From the NCBI GenBank assembly GCA_026874595.1, contig CM049319.1:21005601-21069600 (forward strand): a DNA stretch of 64,000 bases. The letters run 5' to 3'. Origin of the DNA: Sipunculus nudus (Eukaryota; Annelida; Sipuncula; Golfingiida; Sipunculidae). Of this stretch, positions 1 through 11,824 are shown piece by piece. The notes under the pieces were generated by a model that did no database searches, was not told where the DNA came from, and saw only the letters and a program-made list of their open reading frames with translations. Made by a program: the position numbers and the translations under genes. Positions within the stretch are counted from its first letter, which is position 1. Each line of letters starts with the position of its first letter.

Positions 1-1485
1 GCAATTAAGTGTATAAGCTCTCCTCACACAGGGGCGGATCCAGGATTTTCAAAGAGGGGCCCTTCCCTCAAGATAAAACTTTGAAAAGGTCCTAAGGTCC
101 AGAAAAAAGAGGGGAAGTTGGTCTCAGTCCATTAAAAAAAAGGTGCCTTGGCTGGATTGCAAATTGATCTCTTATATTCGGCAGTGTTAACACATATTTT
201 TGAAAAAGTCCCGAACAAGATCTTTACGCCAAACAGTGATATTAATAGTGTGATTACCGCTGACAGGCATGATATAATATGACCCTGTAATTTATCAACA
301 TTCGTCAAAAAGTTCTGGTCAACGTTCGTAACACGTGCGTAGACTCAATAACAAATAATAACCTATTATGTCATCCGCGTTTTGATTTCTAGGAATTTTC
401 TAACACCGAGACTCATCTGAGAATTTATATTCTTGGGTGACGTCACTCCGAAAAAACATATATCTAACCATTGTCATTGTAATGGGTATTAAATATGAAC
501 TTTTACCCATGCGGCTATAAAGATTCAAATCATACTGTCCCTTTTACTAACTATGTGATATATTGATGAATCATGAATTAAGTTAGTCAATATCGGGGAA
601 AATGTCTGACTCTTCAATATATAAAGTGCATTAAAATGTTTGCCTGAGTGGATCAGACAATTTGTAAATTGACTGACGTTATACATTGACTATCACGTAT
701 ACATTTAGATGCAGTCAGACTTGGTTTACATGGGTTGCCGAGTTAGCCAGACTCTTAAAATGACTAGAACTTTGGTAATCTAAAAGCGACCACGGGTATA
801 CGCCGAATCACACGGGCAAGGAAAATATTAACTATTTTGGTACATGTGGAAATGTTTAGGGTTTTTTTACCTAACGGAATTGATACTGTGATCCATGATA
901 AACGGTGTCATCAAGATCAATTTCGAAACTGGAAGCGTTTTACTAAAGGAAGATTCCCTTGGAACCAGTTTATTCTTAAGATGTGCAGAGTATTCTGTTA
1001 TATTACTATAACCCCTCGCTGTAAAGTAGGTTTTTATTTATTTGTTGTTTTTTTTATTTTGTTTATTAGATTTTTTTCAAAATATCACAAGAAAACACAT
1101 TTGATTTTCCCTGTTCGAAGGTTCCTGAATTTTAAAACCGTTCAACCCAACAATGATACCGGCTGGTATGGTAATAAGGTCAGAAAAACATTTAATTGAA
1201 TACCAAAATCTGACCACGGAAGCATTCGTCTATGCTTTTCTTTCTATAATGAGATTATTTGACCCTAGTGTGCCAGTCTGATTCGTGTTTTTAAGATAAT
1301 AAGTATTATTTACTATTCCAATTTTGGGTAATAAAGCTAAGATTCAACATGCACGTTGATTCGTTTTGTGCATAAGGTATTCCGCATGCCGGATTCGTGC
1401 ATATGGAGACTCGTATTATTTATTTCGTCAATATAAAAAAAATAGATTCAACGAATTCCTTTTTTCAGCTCAGCATGTGTGAATT

Positions 1486-1539
<54 letters not shown>

Positions 1540-1549
1540 GAGAGAGGAA

Positions 1550-1590
<41 letters not shown>
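1486..1590. repeat. (TA)n-(GA)n-(TA)n compound microsatellite
   Basis: TA dinucleotides, about 40 bp of GA, then TA again. The same compound structure lies at the same place, downstream of the gene, in duplication copies 2 (46311-46404) and 3 (58907-59006), so it predates the duplication. Spurious small ORFs run through it. Confidence 0.95.
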
Positions 1591-1592
<2 letters not shown>

Positions 1593-1686
1593 CATTTATC
1601 ATTAGTGCGCAGTCAAATATTATCATTATACAAATATTAAAAAGTATGAAAACAAAGCTCCTCGACAAATATATAATAGATGACCT

Positions 1687-1692
1687 TTTATT
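1687..1692 (-). promoter_or_regulatory. Candidate poly(A) signal for sulfotransferase copy 1
   Basis: AATAAA on the minus strand, about 240 bp beyond the stop codon at 1930. It is conserved at the same relative place in copies 2 (46500-46505) and 3 (59092-59097). AT-richness makes chance hexamers common, so this is a candidate only. Confidence 0.35.
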
Positions 1693-1929
1693 CAATTTAT
1701 GCTGTAAATAAGTGACAAGTGTCTCTTAACCAGTCTCTGTCACTTATATTTTCCTCATATCACCATGTCCTTTTTGTGGTTGTAATATAACATTACATGT
1801 GACATATACTAGTAACATACATATCTGAGATACCTGAAATAATGCATTATTATCCGCCGTTCTGAATGTCCTGTAGTGGAAACACTTTAAAGATATGCAC
1901 TGTTGAAAAAAAAAAGCAATGTAGCAGTT

Positions 1930-2979
1930 TTATGGCCAGTCAAATCTTCTGTTGAGCAATGCGTATAATTTCTCATTAAAAGGATGATAGTAGGCTCTCA
2001 ACTGCTTCAGAAGACTCTCATTGACAGTAGCATGCTTGATTCCTTTCAGACCTCCCATACACTTATCCTCGCCGTCCTTCCTATAGCAATAAAACCCTTT
2101 TTCCTCACTGTAAAATATATTACTTGGGTCAAACCAGTGAGGAATATCAAGAAACTCTTCGACTTTCGCTAGTTCCACTAACGGGTTTTTAACGAACAGG
2201 GCAGAATCTAATATCAGGAACTGATTCATGGGGAAATACTTAAAATAAGCCAGGAATTCTAGGTAGTAAATACCGCATTTGATTATTTCCGTGTTGAGAT
2301 TAAGCTGTGTCCGGTTATCCTGGTAACATATAGCGTCTTCCATGGTTTTATTTCTCCAATATGGACGGGACGTATGCCACATTGAAAAATGTGATAAGGC
2401 TCGTTGGACTGGATCCCTTAATATTAAAATTAGTTTAATATTTGGAGTTACCGCGTGCAGTTTTTGCGCATTAGCATAGGTGGCTTCCCCACAAAATCCT
2501 CCGGCAGCTGTCATTGTTAGTTGGTCTTCTCGTGACAGAGGCATGAGAGACCGGTACCAGTCTATGCCTCTAGTTAATGCGTCTCGGTAGGTATGAAAGC
2601 CGATTGGTGCCTGTACAATGTTAGGATGGAGTCGTAAAAAGGTTTCCAAGGTCTGAGTTCCTCCCTTCATCACCCCTAAGATATGCACTTGCGGAAGTCG
2701 TTTCATCAATGCAGATTGAGTTACATAGTGTAATGACATATTTGGCGACGAGGAGAGGGAATTGTCTTCTTTAACAATTTTGTCTCGGTCTTCTCTAGTC
2801 GACATAGCTTTTCTCACTCCCGTTGCACTTCTTACCAGTGATGGATACGTGTCTTCATACACAAATAGCAAGAGGACCAAACAAAATACGCTTAACAGAA
2901 CACACAGTCTATACGGTCTCTGAACCACCATGGCTGCCGTCTTGAAATGATGACCAATGATAATATCCTCAGTCTTCAT
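1930..2979 (-). CDS. Heparan-sulfate 3-O-sulfotransferase-like type II membrane protein, copy 1
   Basis: An intact single-exon frame of 349 codons. Residues 1-24 look cytosolic, 25-40 form a hydrophobic signal anchor, then comes a stem and a sulfotransferase domain from about residue 93. The 5'-PAPS loop is MKGGTQT (104-110). The 3'-phosphate motif is LRDPVQRALSH (187-197), with Arg188 and Ser196 as expected. Late in the domain, KGFYCYRKDGEDKC (Cys298, Cys307) and the FDW C-terminus resemble the disulfide region and tail of HS3ST enzymes. Four N-glycosylation sequons (Asn80, 210, 222, 320) fit a Golgi lumenal enzyme. Known family role: transfer of sulfate from PAPS to glycosaminoglycan glucosamine. 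Oddity: the family's Glu-x-His catalytic site aligns by eye with Gly127-Phe-His129, so activity or acceptor may differ. It could instead belong to another Golgi sulfotransferase branch. It is about 94% identical to the copy at 59345-60394. Confidence 0.85.
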   Translation of the reverse strand: MKTEDIIIGHHFKTAAMVVQRPYRLCVLLSVFCLVLLLFVYEDTYPSLVRSATGVRKAMSTREDRDKIVKEDNSLSSSPNMSLHYVTQSALMKRLPQVHILGVMKGGTQTLETFLRLHPNIVQAPIGFHTYRDALTRGIDWYRSLMPLSREDQLTMTAAGGFCGEATYANAQKLHAVTPNIKLILILRDPVQRALSHFSMWHTSRPYWRNKTMEDAICYQDNRTQLNLNTEIIKCGIYYLEFLAYFKYFPMNQFLILDSALFVKNPLVELAKVEEFLDIPHWFDPSNIFYSEEKGFYCYRKDGEDKCMGGLKGIKHATVNESLLKQLRAYYHPFNEKLYALLNRRFDWP

Positions 2980-3020
2980 ACCAAGAATATAGGAACATAA
3001 TAGGTATATACATCAATACC

Positions 3021-3037
3021 TATATACGTATATAAGG
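3021..3037 (-). promoter_or_regulatory. Possible TATA-like promoter element of copy 1
   Basis: On the minus strand this reads CCTTATATACGTATATA, about 45-60 bp upstream of the ATG at 2979. It is identical upstream of the other intact copy (60436-60452) and altered upstream of the pseudogene. A role as core promoter is inference; the spacing would leave a very short 5' leader. Confidence 0.25.
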
Positions 3038-4131
3038 TGTGGCCAGCTAAGGTATTTGATATGTCTTCATGAAATATAGCACCTGCATGAATAAATTGGT
3101 TTATACCCATTTTGAAGTATATGTTTGGCTCGAAAATCAGTATCATTATTTATTATAGCCATAAACAAGCAGACAATATAAAGGCGCTGTCTCTGTGTGT
3201 GCCTAAGTGTATATGTGTCTGCAAGTGCTCGTACACAGTTTTGACAGAGACCAGGACACATAATAAATCTTTTAATATATCTTTTTACAAGATGGGGCAA
3301 TGAGATCTGAGCATTCTTAGTTAAAAATAAAAATGTTGGCAATATTTGCAAGAAAGTTCATTTGTCTGGTGACTAATACTCAGTTACCCTTAAGCCACTA
3401 AAATAAAAGCAAGTAATTATGAACTGTGATTAGAGCTTGCATTTTAACATAAAACCCACAAAAATGCCATTTGTAGCATTTTTTTTTTAATTTTCCATAT
3501 CGTGGCAGGGGGGTTCCCCCTCCAACACCCTCAACCCTCAGGGGCTACGTCCCTCGATATGCTTCGCTCTGACAAAGCATATACTGCCCCCCCCCCCCAA
3601 ACCGCAGACTTTGCTCAGGCTACAGCCCTGGACTCGTGTGGACTCGTGTGCCGAAATTCCGGTGGACCTGATCTCAGCCCGCCGTACCCCGTTGTTGTCG
3701 TCCCAGTCTTTTACCCGCTGGCCCGACGCAAGCGCCCTCTCCTGGCCTAGCAGTCCTCAGGCTCGTCGACTGTGCTGTTCAGTTCTAAAGAATAGTTAGA
3801 GATAAAGGTGGGGTTTTAAAGTCTGATATCGCTGACGATGTCAGTCTCATCTGACTTTAGACTTTGCTTTCCTGGTTTTTCGGGCATATTCGTTCTTATA
3901 GCTTTTCTCGGCCCCCTAGGTGCATACAACCCAAGCAGCCATATCAGGTGCTAGAATGTCGTTCATTGTACATTTGTCTGCCGCTCTTAACATGTACCCA
4001 TTCACTCCTGAGTCGAGAGAGCGCACACTTGTGGTGATGAATTTAGCTAGGAGTCTTACCGCACAAAGCGGTCAGAACGAGGCGGGAACCCACAACCTAG
4101 ACTGGTACACTGCTCTATTAAGTCCCTGAAA

Positions 4132-4600
4132 GACACGTGGCTGTATTTATTTTCCCTATATAACATCTATAAAACACCTGAGGTTTGGGCCTCTTTAAAA
4201 TAATTTTCAAAATAAATTCTGATATTAAACTTTTTTTTACCTGAGAATTTGTTGTTTCTCCAGTCAAACAAGACCAAGAAAAAGGGGGCTTGTGTATCTC
4301 ATTTTTTAACCATCCTGGCCCGAATGCAGTGAAGCCCAAAATACCCCACCAAGCAGTCCCAAACAAGTATTTGGACAACATCTCTTTGATTGGCCATAGA
4401 TTTTTAAAAAATTGACCAATACTGTCAATTTTATTGGAAATTATGCTTAACATACTTAAAAATCAAACAATGGGGTGTTTTTGATGCTCCAGCACATGAT
4501 GGCTAGCGCCAACCAGAGAAAGCCAGACCATTTACTACTCTCCTTCAGGTTCAGGGCTTGGTGACCCCAGGTCATGTAAACAAATAGGACCACGTGACCT
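4132..4600. repeat. 469-bp direct repeat, left copy
   Basis: It matches 6230-6698 at a constant offset of 2098 bp with no net indel and only isolated substitutions. Its ends carry CACGTGG and CCACGTG, so each copy could be a MITE. Alternatively the pair could be the direct repeats of a small LTR-like unit. Small minus-strand ORFs of 111 and 152 codons share a start across the two copies and are not recognisable proteins. Confidence 0.9.
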
Positions 4601-5303
4601 TAAGATACACAATTTTTTTTGCCCCCTATTTACATGAAAGCAAACTATAATGGCATGAAAGCGCTATCAGAATTCAAAGTTACAGGACCCTATCACTAAA
4701 AAATAATATTTCAGAGCCCTATAACTATCACATTATCTAGTGCGGTATACCTGACAGTGGCCACTGTGAAAAATCAAATATCATTCTGCAATTATTCTAA
4801 ATTTATCTCACTTTTCTACATCTGAGGCACTATTTACTTAGTGCTAATATCTAATACCCCTGATATGTTATTAAAGACCAAATTGTGTGGGAGACATATC
4901 TGATATGCTCTGATTATGTCAGACTTAGAAAAAAAAGCATGATTTTCAATATAGTTTTGGTGTCTGGGTCCATCCAACCTGGACAGTCAGGTTTATAATA
5001 AAATATGCTGAAAAGTACTCTGGAAGTACAGTGTCATGGATACCTGACTCTAAGAAATTGATGAAACAAGAGTCTGTAGTGAATATTGTTGCCTGATGAC
5101 TGTCTTCCTTTCCAATGCCTGCATGCATGGTGTCTGGGCAAAACAGCAATTCTGAATTCAGTCACTGTTGATCTTCACCCAACATTTAGAAAATGAGTTT
5201 CTGGATCTGAAAATACATCAGATTATTTCACATTATTAATAAAAGATGAAAATATAATGATGTGTCAGTGTTATTACTGTTATAAGTATAACTATACATA
5301 TAA

Positions 5304-5304
<1 letters not shown>

Positions 5305-5339
<35 letters not shown>

Positions 5340-5396
5340 CACAAACAATATACATATGAACATATATATATATATATATATAGATATATATATATA

Positions 5397-5431
<35 letters not shown>
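5305..5431. repeat. (TA)n microsatellite tracts
   Basis: Three TA runs separated by short interruptions, lying between the two 469-bp repeats. The flanking 4601-5304 and 5432-6229 show no recognisable gene or repeat apart from short homopolymers, C-tracts and a small GT run near 5790. Confidence 0.9.
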
Positions 5432-5437
<6 letters not shown>

Positions 5438-6229
5438 TTAAATACACACACTCAATTACTGGTGACAGTTAATCCATGCTGTCAAATAGGGAAAATGCTA
5501 ATCATGGGAAATTATTCGAGCCTGCTGTTATACAATACTGCACATACTGGCCATATACCATTGTTTTTTATTCATTGAGGCCATTAAATTCACCAAATGA
5601 CACATTTTAACTACACCATGTTTTTTTTTTTGCAATGAGTCAACATGCACAAAATCAATGTAAAAATAAAGCATGATATACAGAAACATGGTATGTCAAG
5701 ATATTTGGCAACATCAAATTTGGCAAACAAATGGGGGGCAAACAAATGGGGGACTATAAATAAATAAATAATTATATATTTACATATATATGTGTGTGTG
5801 TGTATACCCAGTCATGAACCAAAAGTAGAAAATTTCCTCTCTTCTACCCCCCCCCACCTGTTCCCCTGTTCCCTTATCATTCTGCCCCCCCCCCCCCAAT
5901 ACGGTCATTCACCCTAAAAGTCATCCGCACCACTCCCAGTGAAATGCCGACACAAATCTGGCACCAAAAAGTGTTGTTTACCTATTGAAATTAGCCCTAG
6001 AATTGTAATCCAGTCTTGTTATGGTATGAAGATAGAGTGACAGTTCATGTTTCTTACCTGTCAGGAATCCGCTTCCCAAAACCAAGTTTTTCTCATAAAA
6101 ACAGCCTGGAAATAAAGAATATAGTACTTGAATAAGCTGAAAAGACTCTGAACATCACTTCAGGCACAATTTTGTGGCAGCGATCAGCCTGTATTATCAC
6201 CCACATTGTAAAGACAGGTTTTTGTGAAG

Positions 6230-6698
6230 GACACGTGGCTGTATTTATTTTCCCTATATAACATCTATAAAACACCTGAGGTTTGGGCCTCTTTAAAATA
6301 ATTTTCAAAATAAATTCTGATATTAAACTTTTTTTTACCTGAGAATTTGTTGTTTCTCCAGTCAAACAAGACCAAGAAAAAGGGGGCTTGTGTATCTCAT
6401 TTTTTAACCATCCTGGCCCGAATGCAGTGAAGCCCAAAATACCCCACCAAGCAGTCCCAAACAAGCATTTGGACAACATCTCTTTGATTGGCCATAGATT
6501 TTTAAAAAATTGACCAATACTGTCAATTTTATTGGAAATTATGCTTAACATACTTAAAAATCAAACAATGGGGTGTTTTTGATGCTCCAGCACATGATGG
6601 CTAGCGCCAACCAGAGAAAGCCAGACCATTTACTACTCTCCTTCAGGTTCAGGGCTTGGTGACCCCAGGTCATGTAAACAAATAGGACCACGTGACCT
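6230..6698. repeat. 469-bp direct repeat, right copy
   Basis: Near-identical partner of 4132-4600. The close match implies a recent duplication, a recent pair of insertions, or gene conversion. Confidence 0.9.
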
Positions 6699-6702
6699 CA
6701 AG

Positions 6703-7175
6703 CCAAGCATAGAGACAGGCGTACAACGCCATCTTCAGTACTCCCAGTTGCAACTCCCTACCTACCTGTAGACTGGTTCCAACTCCAGACTGTACGCTCA
6801 CACCGATTGTCATGGACGTTCCCGCGATCCTGGCTGGTTATCCGTGAAGATTACTTATAAAATTACTTTCTTTAGTTATTTAAAGTTTCCAAATATTGAA
6901 AAATTAGTTTTTGCACAAAAATTGACTGATGGATGTATAGATGATATGAATCATACGATATACTGAATACTTGATATTCCACTGTACGTGGCATTGGTTT
7001 ATTATCAATATCTATTAATCTAATCATAAATGTCACACGAAATGTACAGCCAACTTTTAACAACTTCTCTGAGTAAACGAAATGCTTATTTATATCATAT
7101 ATGATTCAGACTTGAGTTGGAACCAGTCTACCGGGAGTCCTGAAGATGGCGTTGTACGCCCGTCTCTATGATTGG
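6703..7175. mobile_element. Fold-back MITE nested in the Mutator-like element
   Basis: The left arm starts CCAAGCATAGAGACAGGCG and continues through GTACAACGCCATCTTCAG. The right arm is its reverse complement and ends at 7175. A second inverted block (TAGACTGGTTCCAACTC) lies inside each arm, so the arms total about 60-90 bp of the roughly 470-bp unit. I could not define a target duplication. Confidence 0.7.
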
Positions 7176-8319
7176 CCTGGAGCAACGGTGCCGTAATAGA
7201 GCGGGGTACCAGTCTACCCACAACCTAGCTGTCACACGTCCAGCGCACTAACCATCACAGGATCACTAAACAGGTGTTGCACAAGCCCTAAGCCATATTT
7301 TACCCTCCCGAGATGTCCCCTGTCCCACCAGCTATAGTAGTGTGGGGGCATATGTCACCGAGTAATTTTTCCCTGTAAAAAGCGAACATCCTACATTTTT
7401 GTGATCCTTAGACCTTAACCTTTACAAAAAAATATGGTGCCAATTTTTCTATAGTGGTTTTGTCATTTTTTCAGGACAAATTTGATTTTAGAGTAGAAAT
7501 TTAGGGCCAATATATATAAATATTTATTACAGAGGGAAATTTAGCAACAAAACACCTCAAAATGGTTGGTAGGATATATTACATCACACTAAACTAGACT
7601 AGATACACAAAGAGTGCGTTAAGAAATTTATTTCAATATTAGAGAGCACTCGTAGAGCGTATACCTCCGCCTGCTCATGGATCCGCATCAAGATCCATCA
7701 GACTAACCAGTAAAAATTAATCAGCTGTTGTATGGCCACCGGTATATTGTTTTACAAAATTTCATTGATAAATTCATTTAAAAATTCGTATATAGACACC
7801 AAGGTATCCTTGGGAAGTTTGTGGAATGTGTTTGGCGGACCACTTGCTCATTTCAGATCTGTATCCTACACAGTATTTTTGGCTCCGTTTTCCCTGGTTT
7901 TAACCATTGACTATACAGATTTGCTTCATTCATACATATGAAAATTGCCCTGTTATTCTTCCATTTAATTTGATTTGCTATTGCGCTATCCTATTGTTCG
8001 ATTATTACATCACAAACATCACTATCCGCACGCTAATGGTGAAGGTTTATAGAATCCCGTCTCTTACGGTTAGTTTAACCAAAATATATCTAAAGGTTCC
8101 TAAGGAATTCTAAGGAGTATTTTCAGTTTCGCACAATTTATAAAAATTTTTAGGCGGATGACTGATTCTTTTTAGATATTTTGTGAGGAATAAACAACAG
8201 ACAAAAAGGACAAATTTGACTTGATTTATTGCCAGATCCTCACTAACCCAAGCCAAAGTTTTAGGAAATGCTACCTAGTCCAACATTCACACTGAAATGA
8301 AGTTCATATTAAGAAACAA

Positions 8320-8355
<36 letters not shown>

Positions 8356-9807
8356 CGTGATCATATAACCTCAGCTTTGTGCGGGCAATATCATATCGTT
8401 TGGAAGCAATTATACCTTCTTTGGAGTAGCTATTCTCATCAGTTATTTTACTATTCAATGCAAATCTTTTGTAAACTGGGCATATAAGGCAGTTTACAGC
8501 AGACAACTATTTACAGACATTTACAGTAGAATGAGACACATAAAGGACATAATTAACATTGAATGAAATGCATGTTTTGCTGATGAATTCATTAAGGAGA
8601 GTGTTTCAGGAAAAAAAAAACCAAAGGGACCTTAGAAAATGTAGAAGTTTGAGAAAAGTCCTGTTGAAGGAAACAAATTTGAAACTAAATATCAAATCAT
8701 AACAAAAAAGTGTCATCAAGAGTCATAATTTTATCGTTCGTGTTTCCAAATGTTCTTCTATCCCATCTCCCCCCCCCCCCCCGAAGGTCTATTTTTAAAA
8801 CGATTTATAGGAATATAAAACCAAAGCAATAGGATATACCAGTACAATTACAAAAACGGACAAATTTTAACTTAAACTATGGTAAAACCAATGTTAAAGT
8901 TTTAATATAACAACGGTAAAGTTAAATGCTTTTAGTTTTGAATTCTTGTCGCTTTTTTTCATTATCTTAAATATACATGACTTGTGATGGCACAATGGCA
9001 ACAAAGGCTTCATCTTTCCGAACAAGATCACTGGTACAACATTTTTTAAATGAAAATAGTAATCTGTAGATAATGAAAGTACTCAGTTCGTACTATCTAC
9101 ATATAATGCTAACTATGAAATGAAGAATGAAGAACAGAACTATTCTGCATGATATTTATAAAATCTTATTGGTTATGTCATTAAATGCATGGTATGTCAG
9201 ATGCAGCAGCGGAATGTACATCTTTGATTGGAGCCCATGTTCTTTTAATCATTTTTATAGCAAATAACTCCAGACAAAAACTAAAGAATTGTATGCCTGC
9301 TTAACTAATGCTTGTGTCCCTTAAATTGTGATTAAGAACAATTTTATTAAGTGCACAAGCTAACAAAATGACATGTGCCTTATACAAGAAACAAACGCCT
9401 TGCATTTCTTTTTTTTTTAATATTAAGTTATTGAAATTTTAATAAAATCCATGAAAACAATAACAAATTGTTTGGGCTATATTATGGGGGTCGGTATAGA
9501 GGAAGTCAACATTAAGGTTGTTTAAACAGCACATAAAAATTCCATTTTAAAGTAATTTTCAAGTACCTAAATCTCAAATAATCTGAACTTAGTTCGGGTT
9601 TCTTACTGCTCGTCCAACTTACTACTTAAGATCTCACCTTAATAATAAATTGTTAAAAAGTAGAAATAATTATATTATTATTTGTATGTTCATTCTTCAA
9701 ATGTTAAAATTAAATATTAAAACGTGTCTTGTAAAACAATATTTTATTTTAAATGATTTTGGAAGAAAATAAAATTTTTGTGTATTAAGATATCGAGGTC
9801 ATTATCA

Positions 9808-9834
9808 TCTCTCTCTCTCTATCTCTCTCTCTCT

Positions 9835-9881
<47 letters not shown>

Positions 9882-9890
9882 TATAATATA

Positions 9891-9935
<45 letters not shown>

Positions 9936-10090
9936 TAATATAATGATTAGTGGTATAGCCATATAAGTCTGTGGTCGAAGTGTGGGTTTTGAGTAAGCGT
10001 GACGCCTTTTAGATATCGACTAATATTAATAAACATGTTACTATCTAAAAGGCGTCACTCTTACTCTCTACATATATATATATGTGTGTG

Positions 10091-10141
<51 letters not shown>
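9808..10141. repeat. CT, TA and GT microsatellite cluster around a hairpin
   Basis: CT/CTAT and TA runs to about 9934, then a hairpin at 9991-10066, then TA and GT runs from 10071. The inverted copy has the matching cluster at about 41811-42318. Confidence 0.9.
9991..10066. repeat. Long inverted-repeat hairpin inside family T copy A
   Basis: The left arm GAGTAAGCGTGACGCCTTTT continues to AGATA; the right arm is its reverse complement with one mismatch. The stem is about 25 bp and the loop about 26 bp. The homologous hairpin in copy B is at 41873-41929, where one stem base pair has changed on both sides. Confidence 0.8.
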
Positions 10142-10144
<3 letters not shown>

Positions 10145-11824
10145 GTGCCAATAATTTTTACCTCAATGTATAGGAAAGTAAGTGTCTAGGAAATTATACG
10201 GGTGGGAGCTACCTTCCCGGAGAACTTAAATGACTAGAGATTACCACTGCTCATAGAAAAAAATAAGACATCCCCTGAAGAAAACTGTGAAGGTACATAC
10301 ACATTTATAACACTTAAACAGTATGTGCATTATCTCACGCCATTAGTTCATTTGTTTGGCTGAATGCAACATTTTCCTGGCGAAACCATCCCTGTACACT
10401 GACAATCTCCAATTCACCTGTGTCATTCATTGTTATGGTTCTGTGTGTGAGTAAATACAGTCCATGTGTGTCTGTCTACCATAACAAGACTGTAGACCAT
10501 AACTAGAATTCTGATCTTGCGCTTGCACAATTCCCAAACTAGGAGAAATTATATGACAGAAAAAAAAACTGAGAAACACTGTGATGATGCTTGAAAAAAT
10601 CTTGATTGGAAAAGTAGCGCGGTATGGCCACCAGTTTGCGTGCGCGCTATGTCTATTTTGTACCACTGATCTCGCAAACCTTACATCACTTATGTAAAGG
10701 AGTACTCAAACGGTTTACAATGAAATATTTGCAGATATGATCATATTTTAAGGAGAAAAAATAAAGCTATATATATAAAGCATATAACACCATATGTGTA
10801 TATTAAATATACTTGGTATGTGAATAGGTACATTTAATATAAACAAACAAAAAATTTAGACGATCCCAAACTGTTCAGAGAACTTAGTTTGTGTGTTTAG
10901 TATGTATATACAATTAAACAATAACCTTTCTTATCCTCTTTTCCCGGCTTACCTTGTTTATGTTTTGGTCACAGTTTATTCATTCAACGTTTTAAATAGC
11001 ATTTTAATACAAGCTGAAAGACATGTCAAAACTAAATAAAAAAATTGGCACCATGTTTTTAGGGCTTCATAGAAAGGTGAAGAACAAAAATGCATTGGGT
11101 GTCACATTTTTACAATCAAAATTTACTCAGGACGAATTTGCTACATATGCCCCTACACTATAGACCACACAAACACTGCGCCCTATGTATCTCGGCTTCG
11201 TCGCATATAATCTGCATATAATCTTATAATTACCCGGTGTTCATTGTTTCACAGTTAGAATAAGGCTGCTTTTTTCATGCAATTTTTCCCGCTCGGCAAA
11301 TGCACGCTTTGTTACCAAGTCTTATGTCATTAACGTGTCTTTCCATAGCAATGGCTAATCAAGGTAGAATTAAAATTCTGCCTGGTTGCAATCTTATGCC
11401 ACATTTCTGGTCAGGACATGGTCCTTATATCATAGGGATGACTGGGTAAACAGGCCGTTTTCTATAAGTTCCTCGACCTTGTTGTCAGATGAAGACATAG
11501 CCATTCCGGACACTGCTGAACAGAGACACGAAGCCAGCTAGGGTAGGGGAAACCTCATATGTCACGTCATTTTAAGGCGGAATTTCCTTGCATTTGCCGC
11601 AGGGGAAAACGCAGAAATCTAGCACTGTTGGATTGAAAAAAATGGCGTGTGCATTTGCCGCGAAGCAAGAGCACACATGAAAATAGTACATGGCTTTTTA
11701 ACATGTTGGATTTTTGCAGCGCGATTAAGATCTGCTTAACTTCACGTACAACTTATTTTACTGCCATCGTAATTACACCGTATTTATCACATTTACCTCG
11801 TAACTATAACCAATCATGCATTTG

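Larger units (their letters stand above)
1..4098. repeat. Segmental duplication copy 1, proximal part (carries sulfotransferase copy 1)
   Basis: This block matches 44823-48066 (copy 2) and about 57411-61455 (copy 3) nearly continuously, in the same orientation. Shared landmarks are the GGGGCGGATCCAGGA repeat end near position 31, a conserved stretch at 780-1280, the TA/GA/TA microsatellite, the sulfotransferase gene and the tract at 3490-3830. The homology resumes at 7216-7337, again at 11161-11250, and again from about 13825, because transposons and unrelated sequence interrupt it. Apart from the gene I see no credible exon here. Confidence 0.9.
4099..7215. mobile_element. Mutator-like (MULE-type) non-autonomous element with 11-bp target duplication
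   Basis: The ends are inverted: AGACTGGTAC at 4099 and GTACCAGTCT ending at 7215, with the terminal repeat extending to about 23 bp with few mismatches. ACCCACAACCT flanks it at both sides (4088-4098 and 7216-7226). Duplication copy 3 has this 11-mer once at about 61446-61456, with no insertion. A target duplication of 9-11 bp is typical of Mutator-like transposons. No transposase frame is visible. The interior holds two near-identical 469-bp direct repeats, a fold-back element, TA microsatellites and otherwise unrecognised sequence. Confidence 0.8.
7338..11160. mobile_element. Family T terminal-inverted-repeat element, copy A (3,823 bp, no transposase)
   Basis: It begins TAGTGTGGGGGCATATGT and ends with the reverse complement of TAGTGTAGGGGCATATGT. 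The imperfect inverted ends continue for about 150 bp, sharing the block ATGGTGCCAATTTTT. TAG is duplicated on both sides (7335-7337, 11161-11163), and the empty site is intact at 61561-61580. Copy B is the inverted unit 35807-44666. The interior is AT-rich, holds an AAT triplet run (about 8320-8354), TA/GA microsatellites and a hairpin, and has no recognisable coding sequence. Ends of this kind with a 3-bp duplication do not settle the superfamily: CACTA elements carry CACTA at the 5' end, the opposite arrangement. Confidence 0.85.

Noticed and set aside
4118-6551. Paired minus-strand frames with the same N-terminal sequence
   Set aside because: They lie in the 469-bp direct repeats, so the similarity is DNA-level. 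The C-termini differ where the repeat ends.
7338-11160. Assignment of family T to the CACTA/EnSpm superfamily
   Set aside because: The 3-bp duplication fits, but CACTA elements have CACTA at the 5' end, while this one starts TAGTG. No transposase supports it.
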